Below, piece after piece: positions 1 through 6,911 of a stretch of DNA of 64,000 bases (position 1 is the first letter of the stretch; the number at the start of each line of letters is the position of its first letter). The notes below the pieces were generated by a model that ran no database searches, was not told the DNA's origin, and saw only the letters and a program-made list of their open reading frames with translations. Source of the stretch: an uncultured Lachnospira sp. (GTDB taxonomy: Bacteria; Bacillota; Clostridia; Lachnospirales; Lachnospiraceae); NCBI GenBank assembly GCA_934343805.1, contig CAKRIN010000011.1, positions 1 through 64,000 on the forward strand, in the 5' to 3' direction. The translations under genes were made by a program, and so were the position numbers.

Positions 1-329
1 CCTTTTGATAGACATTACTACTACGTTTGCTGTAATCTCATGGAAGAAGGAGGCATACAGAATTATGATAGCTGATAGATAAAAATATCCCACTGATAAG
101 AGAGTGGATAAATAATGTACAAACGGTTGATGATGCCATTACTGTTCTTAATCAGAGGATAGTAACTTTACCCCATATATATGTTCCGTATATGTGTCAT
201 ATCAGAGCGTTTTTATATGCAAAGAATAACGATATAGATAATGCAATCGAATCTATTAAACAAGGTTATGAAAATAGCGAGATACCACAAGTTATAATTG
301 ATAAATTGGTTCAGATTGCTAATGGGTAA
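1..329 (+). pseudogene. Frameshifted 3' end of an unrecognised (helical, TPR-like) gene
   Basis: Frame 1 is open from the left edge to a TGA at 73-75, reading ...HYYYVCCNLMEEGGIQ.... Frame 3 is open from 72 to the TAA at 327-329 and reads as an amphipathic helical repeat (...LPHIYVPYMCHIRAFLYAK...), without a ribosome site or early ATG. The two pieces abut exactly, as expected if one base was lost near 70-75 in a longer gene that began left of the window. The repeat-like tail resembles tetratricopeptide helices, but no family is recognised. It could instead be two unrelated gene ends. It is followed closely by the GNAT gene at 366, with no terminator between them. Confidence 0.4.
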
Positions 330-365
330 GAAAGAGACAAATTTGGAATTTATGGAGATGATGAA

Positions 366-794
366 ATGATTAGGAAATATGTTGACAGTGATATAGATTC
401 AGTAATGCAAATATGGTTAATTACGAATATTCAGACACACAATTTTATATCTCCGGATTATTGGCAGAGCAACTTTGATAAAGTAAAAGAAATAATGCCA
501 CTTGCAGAAATATATGTACATGAAGGGGACAATGCAAATCAGATAGATGGATTTATTGGATTAAATAATGACAATATAGAAGGAATCTTTATAAAAGAGG
601 CAGCACAGTCAAAGGGAGCCGGAAAACAGCTATTGGATCATGTAAAGAAAGTCAAGTCCACTCTAAAATTGAATGTTTATCAAAAAAATGAACGAGCAAT
701 ACAATTTTATCTGCGAGAGGAATTTAGCATCCAATCTGAAAGTTTAGATAGTAATACGGGAGAAAAAGAATTGATAATGGTATGGAAGCGTTAA
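366..794 (+). CDS. GNAT family N-acetyltransferase (YjaB-like)
   Basis: This 142-residue cytosolic protein has the Gcn5-related acetyltransferase fold layout. An N-terminal strand/helix (MIRKYVDSDIDSVMQIW) comes first. The central acetyl-CoA motif A follows, with the pyrophosphate loop Q-S-K-G-A-G at about residues 80-85 inside a strand-loop-helix, and then the C-terminal NVYQKNERAIQFYLREEF element, where N-x-x-A-x-x-F-Y is typical of the family. The overall pattern, including a DIDSVMQIW-like start and an H-N-F-I-S segment, recalls the YjaB/YhfO group, whose physiological acceptors are not well defined. The substrate cannot be read from sequence. The gene sits alone between a decayed gene end and an arsenic operon, and a hairpin terminator follows it at 807-834. 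Confidence 0.85.
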   Translation: MIRKYVDSDIDSVMQIWLITNIQTHNFISPDYWQSNFDKVKEIMPLAEIYVHEGDNANQIDGFIGLNNDNIEGIFIKEAAQSKGAGKQLLDHVKKVKSTLKLNVYQKNERAIQFYLREEFSIQSESLDSNTGEKELIMVWKR

Positions 795-806
795 CTTCCT
801 GTTTTT

Positions 807-841
807 AAAGCTGTACATGAAAATGTATGGCTTTATTTTAT
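807..841 (+). terminator. Rho-independent terminator after the GNAT gene
   Basis: A 12-bp stem (807-818 with 823-834, two G-U wobbles) closes a GAAA tetraloop and is followed by TATTTTAT. It separates the acetyltransferase from the arsR promoter. Confidence 0.75.
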
Positions 842-849
842 AAAAACAT

Positions 850-901
850 ATTGATAATTATCTATGTATATGCTAATCTACACACATAGATAAATATCAA
901 T
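850..901 (+). promoter_or_regulatory. arsR promoter inside an 18-bp inverted repeat (candidate ArsR operator)
   Basis: The arms 850-867 (ATTGATAATTATCTATGT) and 884-901 (ACATAGATAAATATCAAT) are inverted repeats with one mismatch. A plausible vegetative promoter lies within: TTGATA at 851-856, a 17-nt spacer, then TAATCT at 874-879, with a TGC extended -10 immediately before it. Each arm itself resembles the ATTGAT-N-ATC type half-dyads bound by ArsR/SmtB repressors. Because the repeat covers both promoter elements and sits directly upstream of arsR (916), autorepression by ArsR is the natural reading. The sequence shows the dyad and promoter; the repressor assignment is inference. Confidence 0.7.
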
Positions 902-915
902 GTGAGGCAAATGAA

Positions 916-1218
916 ATGGAACTAACAAATATTGCATTAATCTGCAAGGCACTTGGAGATTCAAACAGATTAGAAATAGTGCAAATGTTGTCAGATGGCG
1001 AAAAATGTGGATGCAGGCTCTTGGAAAAATTTGAAATTACACAGCCAACCCTGTCTCATCATATGAAGATACTGGTGGAATGTGGATTGGTGAATGATCG
1101 CAAAGAAGGTAAATGGCATCATTACTCTTTGAATTGTGATACTTTATTAGAATTCAAGAATTTTATTGGCAGTTTGACATGTGAGTCATGCTGTGACAAA
1201 AAAGATAGCTGTTGTTAG
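916..1218 (+). CDS. arsR: ArsR/SmtB family metalloid-responsive repressor
   Basis: A 100-residue winged-helix repressor. The DNA-recognition helix is visible as ITQPTLSHHMKILVECGLV, followed by the wing RKEGKWHHYSLN. The metalloid-sensing C-x-C sits at Cys31 and Cys33 (EKCGCRLL), the place of the C-V-C-D-L site in classical As(III)-sensing ArsR proteins. The C-terminus ends in a Cys-rich tail, CESCCDKKDSCC, which may add metalloid ligands. ArsR proteins leave DNA when As(III) or Sb(III) binds. The gene heads the cluster acr3 (broken), DUF5714 and arsC, and its own promoter lies within a near-perfect inverted repeat. Metalloid sensing is well supported by motif and context. Confidence 0.9.
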   Translation: MELTNIALICKALGDSNRLEIVQMLSDGEKCGCRLLEKFEITQPTLSHHMKILVECGLVNDRKEGKWHHYSLNCDTLLEFKNFIGSLTCESCCDKKDSCC

Positions 1219-1233
1219 AGGGGAAATGCTAAG

Positions 1234-1679
1234 ATGAAATTTTTTCAAAAGTGTCAAGTATATCAGCAAAAATCCGAAAGGATTATTTGTGACTTGGATC
1301 GTTAATTGGCTGATCAAACCATTTACAATGTATGGAATTGCATGCTTGTTTTTCTTTGTGTTATTCAGGGCATTTATTCCGGTTGAACTTGCTACAGAAT
1401 ATCTGGCTTGGGCAGTATTGCTTGGTGCAGCACCATGCACAGCAATGGTATTTATATGGAGCAGTCTGACGCAAGGGAATCCGGTATATACTGTCGTTCA
1501 GGTTGCAACGAATGATAGGAGCATTTAATTTCTTTGAACTTGCGGTGGCAGTGGCGATTGCAGTGTTTGGAACAACAAGTGAGGCTGCACTTGCTACTAC
1601 TGTGGGTGTCTTAACAGAAGTTCCGGTAATGCTTATGCTTGTAAGAATTGCAAATAAGACGAAAGGAAGGTTTCTATGA
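1234..1679 (+). pseudogene. acr3: Deleted remnant of an ACR3-type arsenite efflux permease gene
   Basis: Three pieces of one ACR3 permease are recognisable. A start with a ribosome site lies at 1234 (MKFFQK). A middle block follows in another frame, from about 1253 to 1516: KNPKGLFVTWIVNWLIKPF, then a segment with the conserved GAAPCTAMVF core, ending VQVATND. The C-terminal block, in a third frame from 1512 to 1679, reads [19 protein letters not shown], then [14 protein letters not shown]. Intact ACR3 proteins are about 350 residues, so most of the N-terminal third and roughly 130 residues between the last two blocks are missing. The second junction (around 1511-1518, AATGATA) suits deletion across a short direct repeat. 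The product cannot be a working transporter. The 3' end overlaps the next gene by four bases. Confidence 0.9.
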
Positions 1680-2230
1680 CAGTAAGAGAAAAAGCAGAAC
1701 TGATTGTAAAAGATATAAAGAAAGAACAGGGAACAAATCCGGTTGTTATTTTTAAGCAGATTGCAGAGAAGGAATATATCAGCATTCATGGACCGGAACA
1801 CCATATATTAGATGGTGCAAGTTTGCTAGTAGCCTACAAAAACGCAGGTGGAGAGATAGACTTAGAACAGGCATTGGACAGGCTGATGTCAGAAGGACTT
1901 CGGATGCCGGGAGCAATGTGCGGTTTATGGGGAATATGCGGAGCAATCACATCCATTGGCGCTGCACTTGCAATCATCGACGGAACAGGTCCGCTTTCAA
2001 CGGATGGAACATGGGGAAATCATATGCAGTTTACCTCGAAAGCAATTGGAGAATTAGGAATCATAAACGGACCAAGATGCTGCAAGAGAGATGCAATGAT
2101 AGCATTTAAGAATGGTATTGATTATGTAAATGCTCATTATGGAGTAACATTGCAATACGAACAAATGCAATGCGGATTCACAGATTTTAATGAGCAATGT
2201 ATAAAGGAGAGGTGTCCATTTTATGAGTAA
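1676..2230 (+). CDS. DUF5714 domain protein in arsenic operon
   Basis: A 184-residue, cysteine-rich, probably soluble protein. Visible features are a glycine-rich central segment ([20 protein letters not shown]), a Cys-Cys pair (NGPRCCKRD) and a C-terminal C-G-F-x-x-x-N-x-x-C-x-x-x-x-C-P motif. I recognise this pattern as the DUF5714 family, found alone or fused to methyltransferases and often placed near arsenic genes in anaerobes; the biochemical role is not known to me. It overlaps the acr3 remnant by ATGA and overlaps arsC by eight bases, so all are one transcript under the arsR promoter. A metalloid- or thiol-related role is inference from cysteine content and context. Confidence 0.7.
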   Translation: MTVREKAELIVKDIKKEQGTNPVVIFKQIAEKEYISIHGPEHHILDGASLLVAYKNAGGEIDLEQALDRLMSEGLRMPGAMCGLWGICGAITSIGAALAIIDGTGPLSTDGTWGNHMQFTSKAIGELGIINGPRCCKRDAMIAFKNGIDYVNAHYGVTLQYEQMQCGFTDFNEQCIKERCPFYE

Positions 2231-2627
2231 GATAAAAGTAGCTTTTATTTGTGTCCATAATTCCTGCCGAAGTCAGATTGCTGAGGCTTTTGGAAGACAT
2301 CTGGCATCAGATGTGTTTCAAAGTTATTCGGCGGGTACAGAAACAAAACCACAGATTAACCAAGATGCTGTCCGTATTATGAAGGAATTATATAATATAG
2401 ATATGGAAGCAGATGGGCAGTTCAGTAAGCTGGTTAGTGATATTCCAAATCCGGATATTGCAATATCAATGGGATGTAATGTGGGATGTCCATTTATAGG
2501 AAGACCGTTTGATGATAACTGGGGACTTGAAGATCCAACAGGAAAAAGTGATGAGGAATTTAAGATAGTCATTGAAAAAATCAGAAAAGATATTTTGAAA
2601 TTAAAAAATGGATTGGATAAGAGGTAG
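2223..2627 (+). CDS. arsC: Thioredoxin-type arsenate reductase ArsC
   Basis: 134 residues of the low-molecular-weight phosphatase fold. The P-loop C10-V-H-N-S-C-R16-S is the C-x5-R arsenate-binding loop. Cys85 and Cys89 (MGCNVGCP) match the second and third redox cysteines of the Staphylococcus/Bacillus ArsC disulfide cascade, and Asp104 in E-D-P-T is the general acid. The enzyme reduces As(V) to As(III) with thioredoxin. In this genome the As(III) efflux gene just upstream is deleted, so reduction would produce arsenite with no local exporter. The start ATG at 2223 overlaps the previous gene. A hairpin terminator at 2684 ends the operon. Confidence 0.93.
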   Translation: MSKIKVAFICVHNSCRSQIAEAFGRHLASDVFQSYSAGTETKPQINQDAVRIMKELYNIDMEADGQFSKLVSDIPNPDIAISMGCNVGCPFIGRPFDDNWGLEDPTGKSDEEFKIVIEKIRKDILKLKNGLDKR

Positions 2628-2683
2628 ACAGCATCAGATTCCAGCTTGTCTGTTTCACAAACAATTTAATAACAAACTTATAC

Positions 2684-2718
2684 AGCACTTTAGCAATAAC
2701 AGGTTAAGGTGCTTTTTT
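2684..2718 (+). terminator. Terminator of the ars operon
   Basis: Stem AGCACTTTA (2684-2692) pairs with TAAGGTGCT (2705-2713) with one G-U pair, followed by TTTTT. Confidence 0.7.
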
Positions 2719-2753
2719 CATGCCATGAAAGGAGGTGGTCACAGCATACCGCA

Positions 2754-2939
2754 TCGGGGACAGGAACTTCCGCAGTAACACAGCTACTTGAGAACTTAAA
2801 AACACTGATCATCGCAGTTATCGGTGTCGTCGGTGTCATCATCTTAGCAAAGAATGAAACATGTATTGATTTTGTGCAGTGTCTATATGAAACGGATGTG
2901 TTTTACAAAATCGGAAGTCCTTTTTTATACTGTGCATAA
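2754..2939 (+). pseudogene. Remnant of a conjugative-element small membrane protein
   Basis: The 373-base gap between arsC and the lipoprotein gene contains an open stretch encoding ...TSAVTQLLENLKTLIIAVIG... and then a hydrophobic run ending ILAKN. The codons are more C-rich than those of neighbouring genes. From memory this resembles the first half of the small TrbC/VirB2- or Maff2-like membrane proteins of Firmicutes conjugative transposons. It then runs into unrelated sequence (ETCIDFVQCL...) and stops, and it lacks a credible start: the reading frame opens inside the preceding terminator. I read it as a truncated leftover of a mobile element. An unrelated hydrophobic frame is possible. 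Confidence 0.35.
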
Positions 2940-3030
2940 GCTGAACCGGCAATGGTATTTCTTTAAATTAAGAGAACTGGTATAATAAAAAGAGTTTAAG
3001 ATGTACGGGAAGAAGGGATGGGTGATTGCC

Positions 3031-3747
3031 ATGAGGAAGATAATTATGATCTTATTATCTGCAGCACTGGTCTTTTCAATGACTGCCTGTAATGGTGGTA
3101 AGGAAAAGGCAGAGAATTGGACGGAGAATCAAACAGAGAATCAGACGGAGAGCATAAAGCCGACTGAGGAAGTAACGATGGCAACGGAAACTGTCACAGA
3201 GATTACAACCGAAGCTGGGAGTGACGAAACAGACAAAGATATTTACGAGGTTAAAGATTTAGAAGAGAAGACTGATAAGGAAGATAACCAGTCACCCGAT
3301 AATAATACTGTCTCAAAGCAGGAAGAAGAGTCTGAGCAGAATGCTGATAGTCCGAAAGACAATGTAAGCAATTCACAGCCTGCATCTGTGGCATACAGTC
3401 CACAGAATGTTGTGTCCCTTGCAACAGCAAAGTGTCAGGCAGGAGGGATGATTACCACACAGCAGAATTTACAGAACCATTTGAATGACGGTAGTATTAC
3501 GCAGGAAGAGTACAATGAGTATTATCCTTACGATGGTATGGAAGGCTCTTATTATAGTGTGTTTGTAGAGACAGACCTCAACAAAGCAAGTACCATTGAT
3601 GGACAGCGGTTATCTTCTGAGGATGCAATCGCAGAATATATTGCAAGCATGTTGCTTTTGGAAAAAGATCCGGTATTCTACATCAGTTATGATGGAGTGT
3701 ACACTACAGGCGGCTCAGACTATTACGAGTTTCGATGTCACAGATAA
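3031..3747 (+). CDS. Thr/Glu-rich lipoprotein of unknown function
   Basis: The start at 3031 (MRKIIMILLSAALVFSMTAC) gives a clean lipoprotein signal: basic N-terminus, hydrophobic core, then a lipobox ending M-T-A-C with Cys20 as the lipidation site. An upstream ATG at 3001 would add ten residues and is less likely. Residues about 25-130 are a low-complexity linker rich in Thr, Glu, Asn and Ser, including a repeated W/Q-T-E-N-Q pattern. The folded C-terminal part (about 130-238) begins NVVSLATAKCQAGGMI and ends in YYEFRCH. The protein should be anchored on the outer face of the membrane. No family is recognised. It is followed by two hairpins and is probably monocistronic. Confidence 0.65.
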   Translation: MRKIIMILLSAALVFSMTACNGGKEKAENWTENQTENQTESIKPTEEVTMATETVTEITTEAGSDETDKDIYEVKDLEEKTDKEDNQSPDNNTVSKQEEESEQNADSPKDNVSNSQPASVAYSPQNVVSLATAKCQAGGMITTQQNLQNHLNDGSITQEEYNEYYPYDGMEGSYYSVFVETDLNKASTIDGQRLSSEDAIAEYIASMLLLEKDPVFYISYDGVYTTGGSDYYEFRCHR

Positions 3748-3786
3748 ATTATCACATATGTTTCACTAAGAATGGGTTAATATTTT

Positions 3787-3893
3787 AGGAACTATGTATT
3801 ATATGCTTATATAGAAGGCAATACATAGTTCTTAAGATATAATGCAACAATGATGAATTACCATTTCCAGAAATACTGGAGATGGTAATTTTT
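3787..3893 (+). terminator. Two consecutive hairpins; the second is a terminator
   Basis: The first hairpin pairs 3787-3800 with 3820-3833 (14 bp, core GAACTATGTATT) but lacks a T-run. The second, 3856-3870 with 3876-3890, is a 15-bp stem with one G-U, an AAATA loop and a TTTTT tail, a good rho-independent terminator. The rest of the 3748-4011 gap is the promoter of the TIR gene. Confidence 0.75.
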
Positions 3894-3907
3894 GGTTAAA
3901 ACTTAAA

Positions 3908-3936
3908 TTGACACGCTATTGTCAAGATATTATAAT
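3908..3936 (+). promoter_or_regulatory. Consensus sigma-A promoter of the TIR gene, -35 overlapped by a dyad
   Basis: TTGACA at 3908-3913, exactly 17 nt, then TATAAT at 3931-3936: both hexamers are perfect consensus. The -35 forms the left arm of the inverted repeat TTGACA-cgctat-TGTCAA (3908-3925), which could be a repressor site. The promoter lies about 75 bases before the TIR start. Confidence 0.8.
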
Positions 3937-4011
3937 ATTCTATACGGCTTTAATAATATTGTATTATATGCGGGATGAAATAGGATTCAATAATAATTAA
4001 GGAGAATGCAA

Positions 4012-6105
4012 ATGGGAACCATAAAATGTAAAATGTGTGGAAGTAATCTTGAGACAGGTGATTCGGTTACTGTATGTAAATGTGATAGTTGCGGTACTAG
4101 CCAGACAGTTCCTGATATAGCAGACGACAAAGAACTTAAATTATTTGAGCGTGCTAACAAATTACGATTTAATTGTGATTATGATAAAGCACTTGGAGTA
4201 TATGATAATATAACAGATGATTATCCAGAAGAAGCAGAAGGATACTGGGGAAAGATCCTTTGTAAATATGGAATAGAATATGTAGAAGATGAGAAGACTT
4301 CATCAATGATGCCTGTGTGTCACAGAACATCTTATAATAGTGTTATGGAAGATGAGGATTTTGAGCTGGTTATGGAAAACTCAGATTCAGAATCAAGAGC
4401 TGTATACAGAGATGAAGCTAAAGCAATAGAAGAGACAAGAAAGAAATACATTGATATAGCAGAGAATGAGAAGCCATATGATATATTCATAAGCTACAGG
4501 TTTGCAGATGAGAATGGAGAAAGAACAGCAGTCAGTGAGCTGGCAGAGGATATATATAAGAAGTTAACTGATGCAGGATACAGGGTATTTTTGGCACAGG
4601 AAGTTCTTAAGGATATCAACAGGAGCGATAGTGAACCATACATATTTGCAGCATTGAAATCAGCATATGTAATGCTGGCATTAGGTACATCATATGACGA
4701 TTATAATGATGTATGGGTTAAGAATGAATGGAATAGATACATAGCATTTGCAGATGCCGATAAGACTAAGCATCTTATACCATGCTATAAAGATGTTGAT
4801 GAATATGATATTCCTAAAGAATTTGCATCTTTAAAGATGGTTGAGCTGGGCAAGGATGATACATTTGACAGTATAATTAACTTAATTAAGAATACAGCGT
4901 CAGTTAATGAAAATCCTGATTCAGATAAAGAATCTGAGGAGGTTAAGGAAGAGTCGGGGAATGCAGCAGCCGAGCATGATGACAAGCAGGAAGAAGTAAT
5001 CGAGCTTGAGATTTTTGAAACAGCAGATCCCGAGGAAATGATCAGTGATGCATATAAGGCAATTGCTGCAGGTAATAATAAAGAAGCCAATAAGCTTTTC
5101 TATAAGGTTCTTGATATTGAGCCAGAGAATTCACTTGCATACTGGGGACAGCTTCTCATCCAGCAGGAGAGCGCCAATGCAAAGGATATGGCAGATAATA
5201 TATATGTGCAGGCTATCGGAAGTGTTTCAAAGGAGACAATTGAATTAGAGATTAAAGACAGAAAGCCGGATATTATTAAGAATTATCCTGTAGCAGAGCT
5301 GTTCTCACAGGAAGAGTTCGATGCTTTATTCGATATGCATTATTATTATGAAACAGGAGTTGCATCAGTAGAGCGTGCAATCGCAGAGAATAAAGAGCAT
5401 TATATACTAAGCGATAACGAATTGTTTAAGAGAGCACAGTTATATGCTAATGATGAAGTAAAGGCTTATATAGATGAATTTATAAATGCAGTAGACAAGC
5501 ATCTTGACGATACACTCAATGAAGTTAAGCTTCAGGAACAGCAGTCAGTAGCAGAGGCAAGAAAGCAGGAAGAAGAATACTTTTCAAAGCTTGAAAATGC
5601 ATTTAAGCTTGCTAATAATCTTGCGGAATTCAACAAGGCTAAGAATGAGAAAGAATTTCAGGATGACCATAAGCTGTGGGAGCAGGAAAGAGATAATCTT
5701 GAAGCAGCAAAAGAACAGTGGGAAAAGGATGTCGTTGAAAAACAGAAAGAGCATGATGACTGGCTTGAGACTAATAAGGATGTGCTTGACAGATGGAATG
5801 CTGAGAAGAAACAGTATTTTGACGATAAGATGAATCTTGAATATGAACTTAAGAGACTTCAGGAAGATAAAGGATTCATTGAAGGATTTATGGCTGATGC
5901 AAGAGCTGCCAAGAAGGATAAAGAGATAATGAATGTAAGAATTGAATTATCCAAGCTTGCCATGCCATCTGAACCATTTCTTCCTAAGGAACCGGTAATA
6001 CCTCCAGAACCAGTATTAAGAAGAGAACCAGAAAAGGACAGCTTTGATGATATGGTTGGAAGAACTGAGGTTCTTGATGCATTTAGAAATTATATGGGAC
6101 AGTAG
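4012..6105 (+). CDS. Zinc-ribbon / TPR / TIR-domain protein
   Basis: I chose the ATG at 4012, seven bases after AAGGAG; an ATG at 4006 is too close to that site. The 697-residue product has an N-terminal zinc ribbon (Cys6, Cys9, Cys24, Cys27) and a TPR-like helical segment (about 45-95). A TIR domain (about 156-295) starts at YDIFISYR, with VWVKNEW carrying Glu239 at the position of the usual catalytic or conserved glutamate. A second TPR-like block (about 345-400) follows, then a long charged coiled coil (about 510-650) and a proline-glutamate-rich tail. Bacterial TIR domains often cleave NAD+, but no defence partner (SIR2-like ThsA, effector) is adjacent. This architecture recurs in Firmicutes as an uncharacterised protein. 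It lies 5 bases from the next gene. Confidence 0.88.
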   Translation: MGTIKCKMCGSNLETGDSVTVCKCDSCGTSQTVPDIADDKELKLFERANKLRFNCDYDKALGVYDNITDDYPEEAEGYWGKILCKYGIEYVEDEKTSSMMPVCHRTSYNSVMEDEDFELVMENSDSESRAVYRDEAKAIEETRKKYIDIAENEKPYDIFISYRFADENGERTAVSELAEDIYKKLTDAGYRVFLAQEVLKDINRSDSEPYIFAALKSAYVMLALGTSYDDYNDVWVKNEWNRYIAFADADKTKHLIPCYKDVDEYDIPKEFASLKMVELGKDDTFDSIINLIKNTASVNENPDSDKESEEVKEESGNAAAEHDDKQEEVIELEIFETADPEEMISDAYKAIAAGNNKEANKLFYKVLDIEPENSLAYWGQLLIQQESANAKDMADNIYVQAIGSVSKETIELEIKDRKPDIIKNYPVAELFSQEEFDALFDMHYYYETGVASVERAIAENKEHYILSDNELFKRAQLYANDEVKAYIDEFINAVDKHLDDTLNEVKLQEQQSVAEARKQEEEYFSKLENAFKLANNLAEFNKAKNEKEFQDDHKLWEQERDNLEAAKEQWEKDVVEKQKEHDDWLETNKDVLDRWNAEKKQYFDDKMNLEYELKRLQEDKGFIEGFMADARAAKKDKEIMNVRIELSKLAMPSEPFLPKEPVIPPEPVLRREPEKDSFDDMVGRTEVLDAFRNYMGQ

Positions 6106-6110
6106 ATATT

Positions 6111-6737
6111 ATGAGAACCAGAGAAGAAGCCCTAAGCTATGGCTTATCATTTCCTGATACTTATCAGGAAGCACCATTTCATGATCAGAACTGGCAGCTT
6201 GTAAGAGTTAAAGGATGCAAGAAAGCATTTTTATGGACATATGAGCGTGACGGGTATATTAATCTTAATGTAAAAGTATCACCTGAATGGCGGGATTTGT
6301 GGAGAAGTACATATTCTTCTGTAGTTGCTGGATGGCATCAGAATAAAGAACACTGGAATACTATTATCCTTGATGGAACTATTCCGGATGAAGATGTCAG
6401 ACGCATGATTGCGGAAAGCTATGATCTGGTATCTGACAGCCCGACTAAAAGGATATATGAAGCTGTTAAGAAGATTCCAAGAGGGCAGGTGGCTACATAT
6501 GGACAGATAGCACAGCTTGCGGGAGATAAGAAGATGGCGCGTGCAGTTGGTAATGCGCTACATAAGAATCCAGACCCGTCGGAAATTCCGTGTTACAGAG
6601 TGGTTAATTCAAAGGGAGAACTCGCTGGAGAATTTGCATTTGGCGGAGCTGGAAAGCAGGCAGCACTCCTTATGGCAGACGGAATAGAAGTCATTAATGG
6701 CAGGGTTGACCTGAAAAAATATGGCATGAAATGCTGA
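6111..6737 (+). CDS. MmcQ/YjbR-like domain fused to O6-alkylguanine-DNA alkyltransferase-like domain
   Basis: 208 residues with two domains. Residues 1-105 match the MmcQ/YjbR fold (F-P-D-T-Y-x-E-A-P-F, ...INLNVKVSPEWRDLWR...). Residues 115-208 are an MGMT/ATL C-terminal domain (TKRIYEAVKKIPRGQVATYG) with the active-site motif I-P-C161-Y-R-V. Classical enzymes have P-C-H-R-V, so the nucleophile Cys is kept while the helper His is Tyr, as in some bacterial homologues. The domain would bind alkylated DNA; whether it transfers the alkyl group or only flags lesions is uncertain. It is co-transcribed with the TIR gene (5-base gap), and a terminator follows. Confidence 0.85.
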   Translation: MRTREEALSYGLSFPDTYQEAPFHDQNWQLVRVKGCKKAFLWTYERDGYINLNVKVSPEWRDLWRSTYSSVVAGWHQNKEHWNTIILDGTIPDEDVRRMIAESYDLVSDSPTKRIYEAVKKIPRGQVATYGQIAQLAGDKKMARAVGNALHKNPDPSEIPCYRVVNSKGELAGEFAFGGAGKQAALLMADGIEVINGRVDLKKYGMKC

Positions 6738-6784
6738 GTTACTATAATAAAATAATAAATAATGCCGATATATAACAAGCATGG

Positions 6785-6835
6785 AAAGCACATTCGTTCA
6801 ATGGATTGAATCTGTTGGATAAATGTGCTTTTTTA
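6785..6835 (+). terminator. Terminator after the MmcQ-alkyltransferase gene
   Basis: AAAGCACATT (6785-6794) pairs perfectly with AATGTGCTTT (6822-6831), followed by TTTTATT. A smaller TTCAAT/ATTGAA hairpin (6797-6810) sits inside the loop. Confidence 0.85.
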
Positions 6836-6844
6836 TTATTTTAT

Positions 6845-6911
6845 GCCACTTGGACCTTTCAGGAAAGTGGCGCGGCTGCGACTGGCTGAGCGGCTGCGGA
6901 AAGGAGAAAAC
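6845..6911 (+). promoter_or_regulatory. Structured GC-rich leader before the 6912 gene
   Basis: Directly after the terminator the base composition jumps to GC-rich. GCCACTT (6845-6851) and AAGTGGC (6865-6871) form a hairpin, and the nonamer GCGGCTGCG occurs twice, at 6872 and 6890, 18 bases apart. The AAGGAG ribosome site follows at 6901-6906. No known riboswitch is recognised. It could be a translational control leader or a small mobile repeat. Confidence 0.4.

Noticed and set aside
1361..1804. 147-residue open frame on the minus strand across the acr3 remnant
   Set aside because: No ribosome site, and it lies antisense to recognisable ACR3 and DUF5714 coding sequence; the composition is that of a reverse-complement shadow.
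3787..3833. Small RNA or transposon-end inverted repeat
   Set aside because: A 14-bp hairpin without T-run lies between two genes next to a real terminator; there is no transposase and no target duplication to support an element.
4012..6105. A Thoeris- or CBASS-type defence system around the TIR protein
   Set aside because: No ThsA-like, cyclase or effector gene is adjacent; only the MmcQ-alkyltransferase gene is linked, so no known system can be named.
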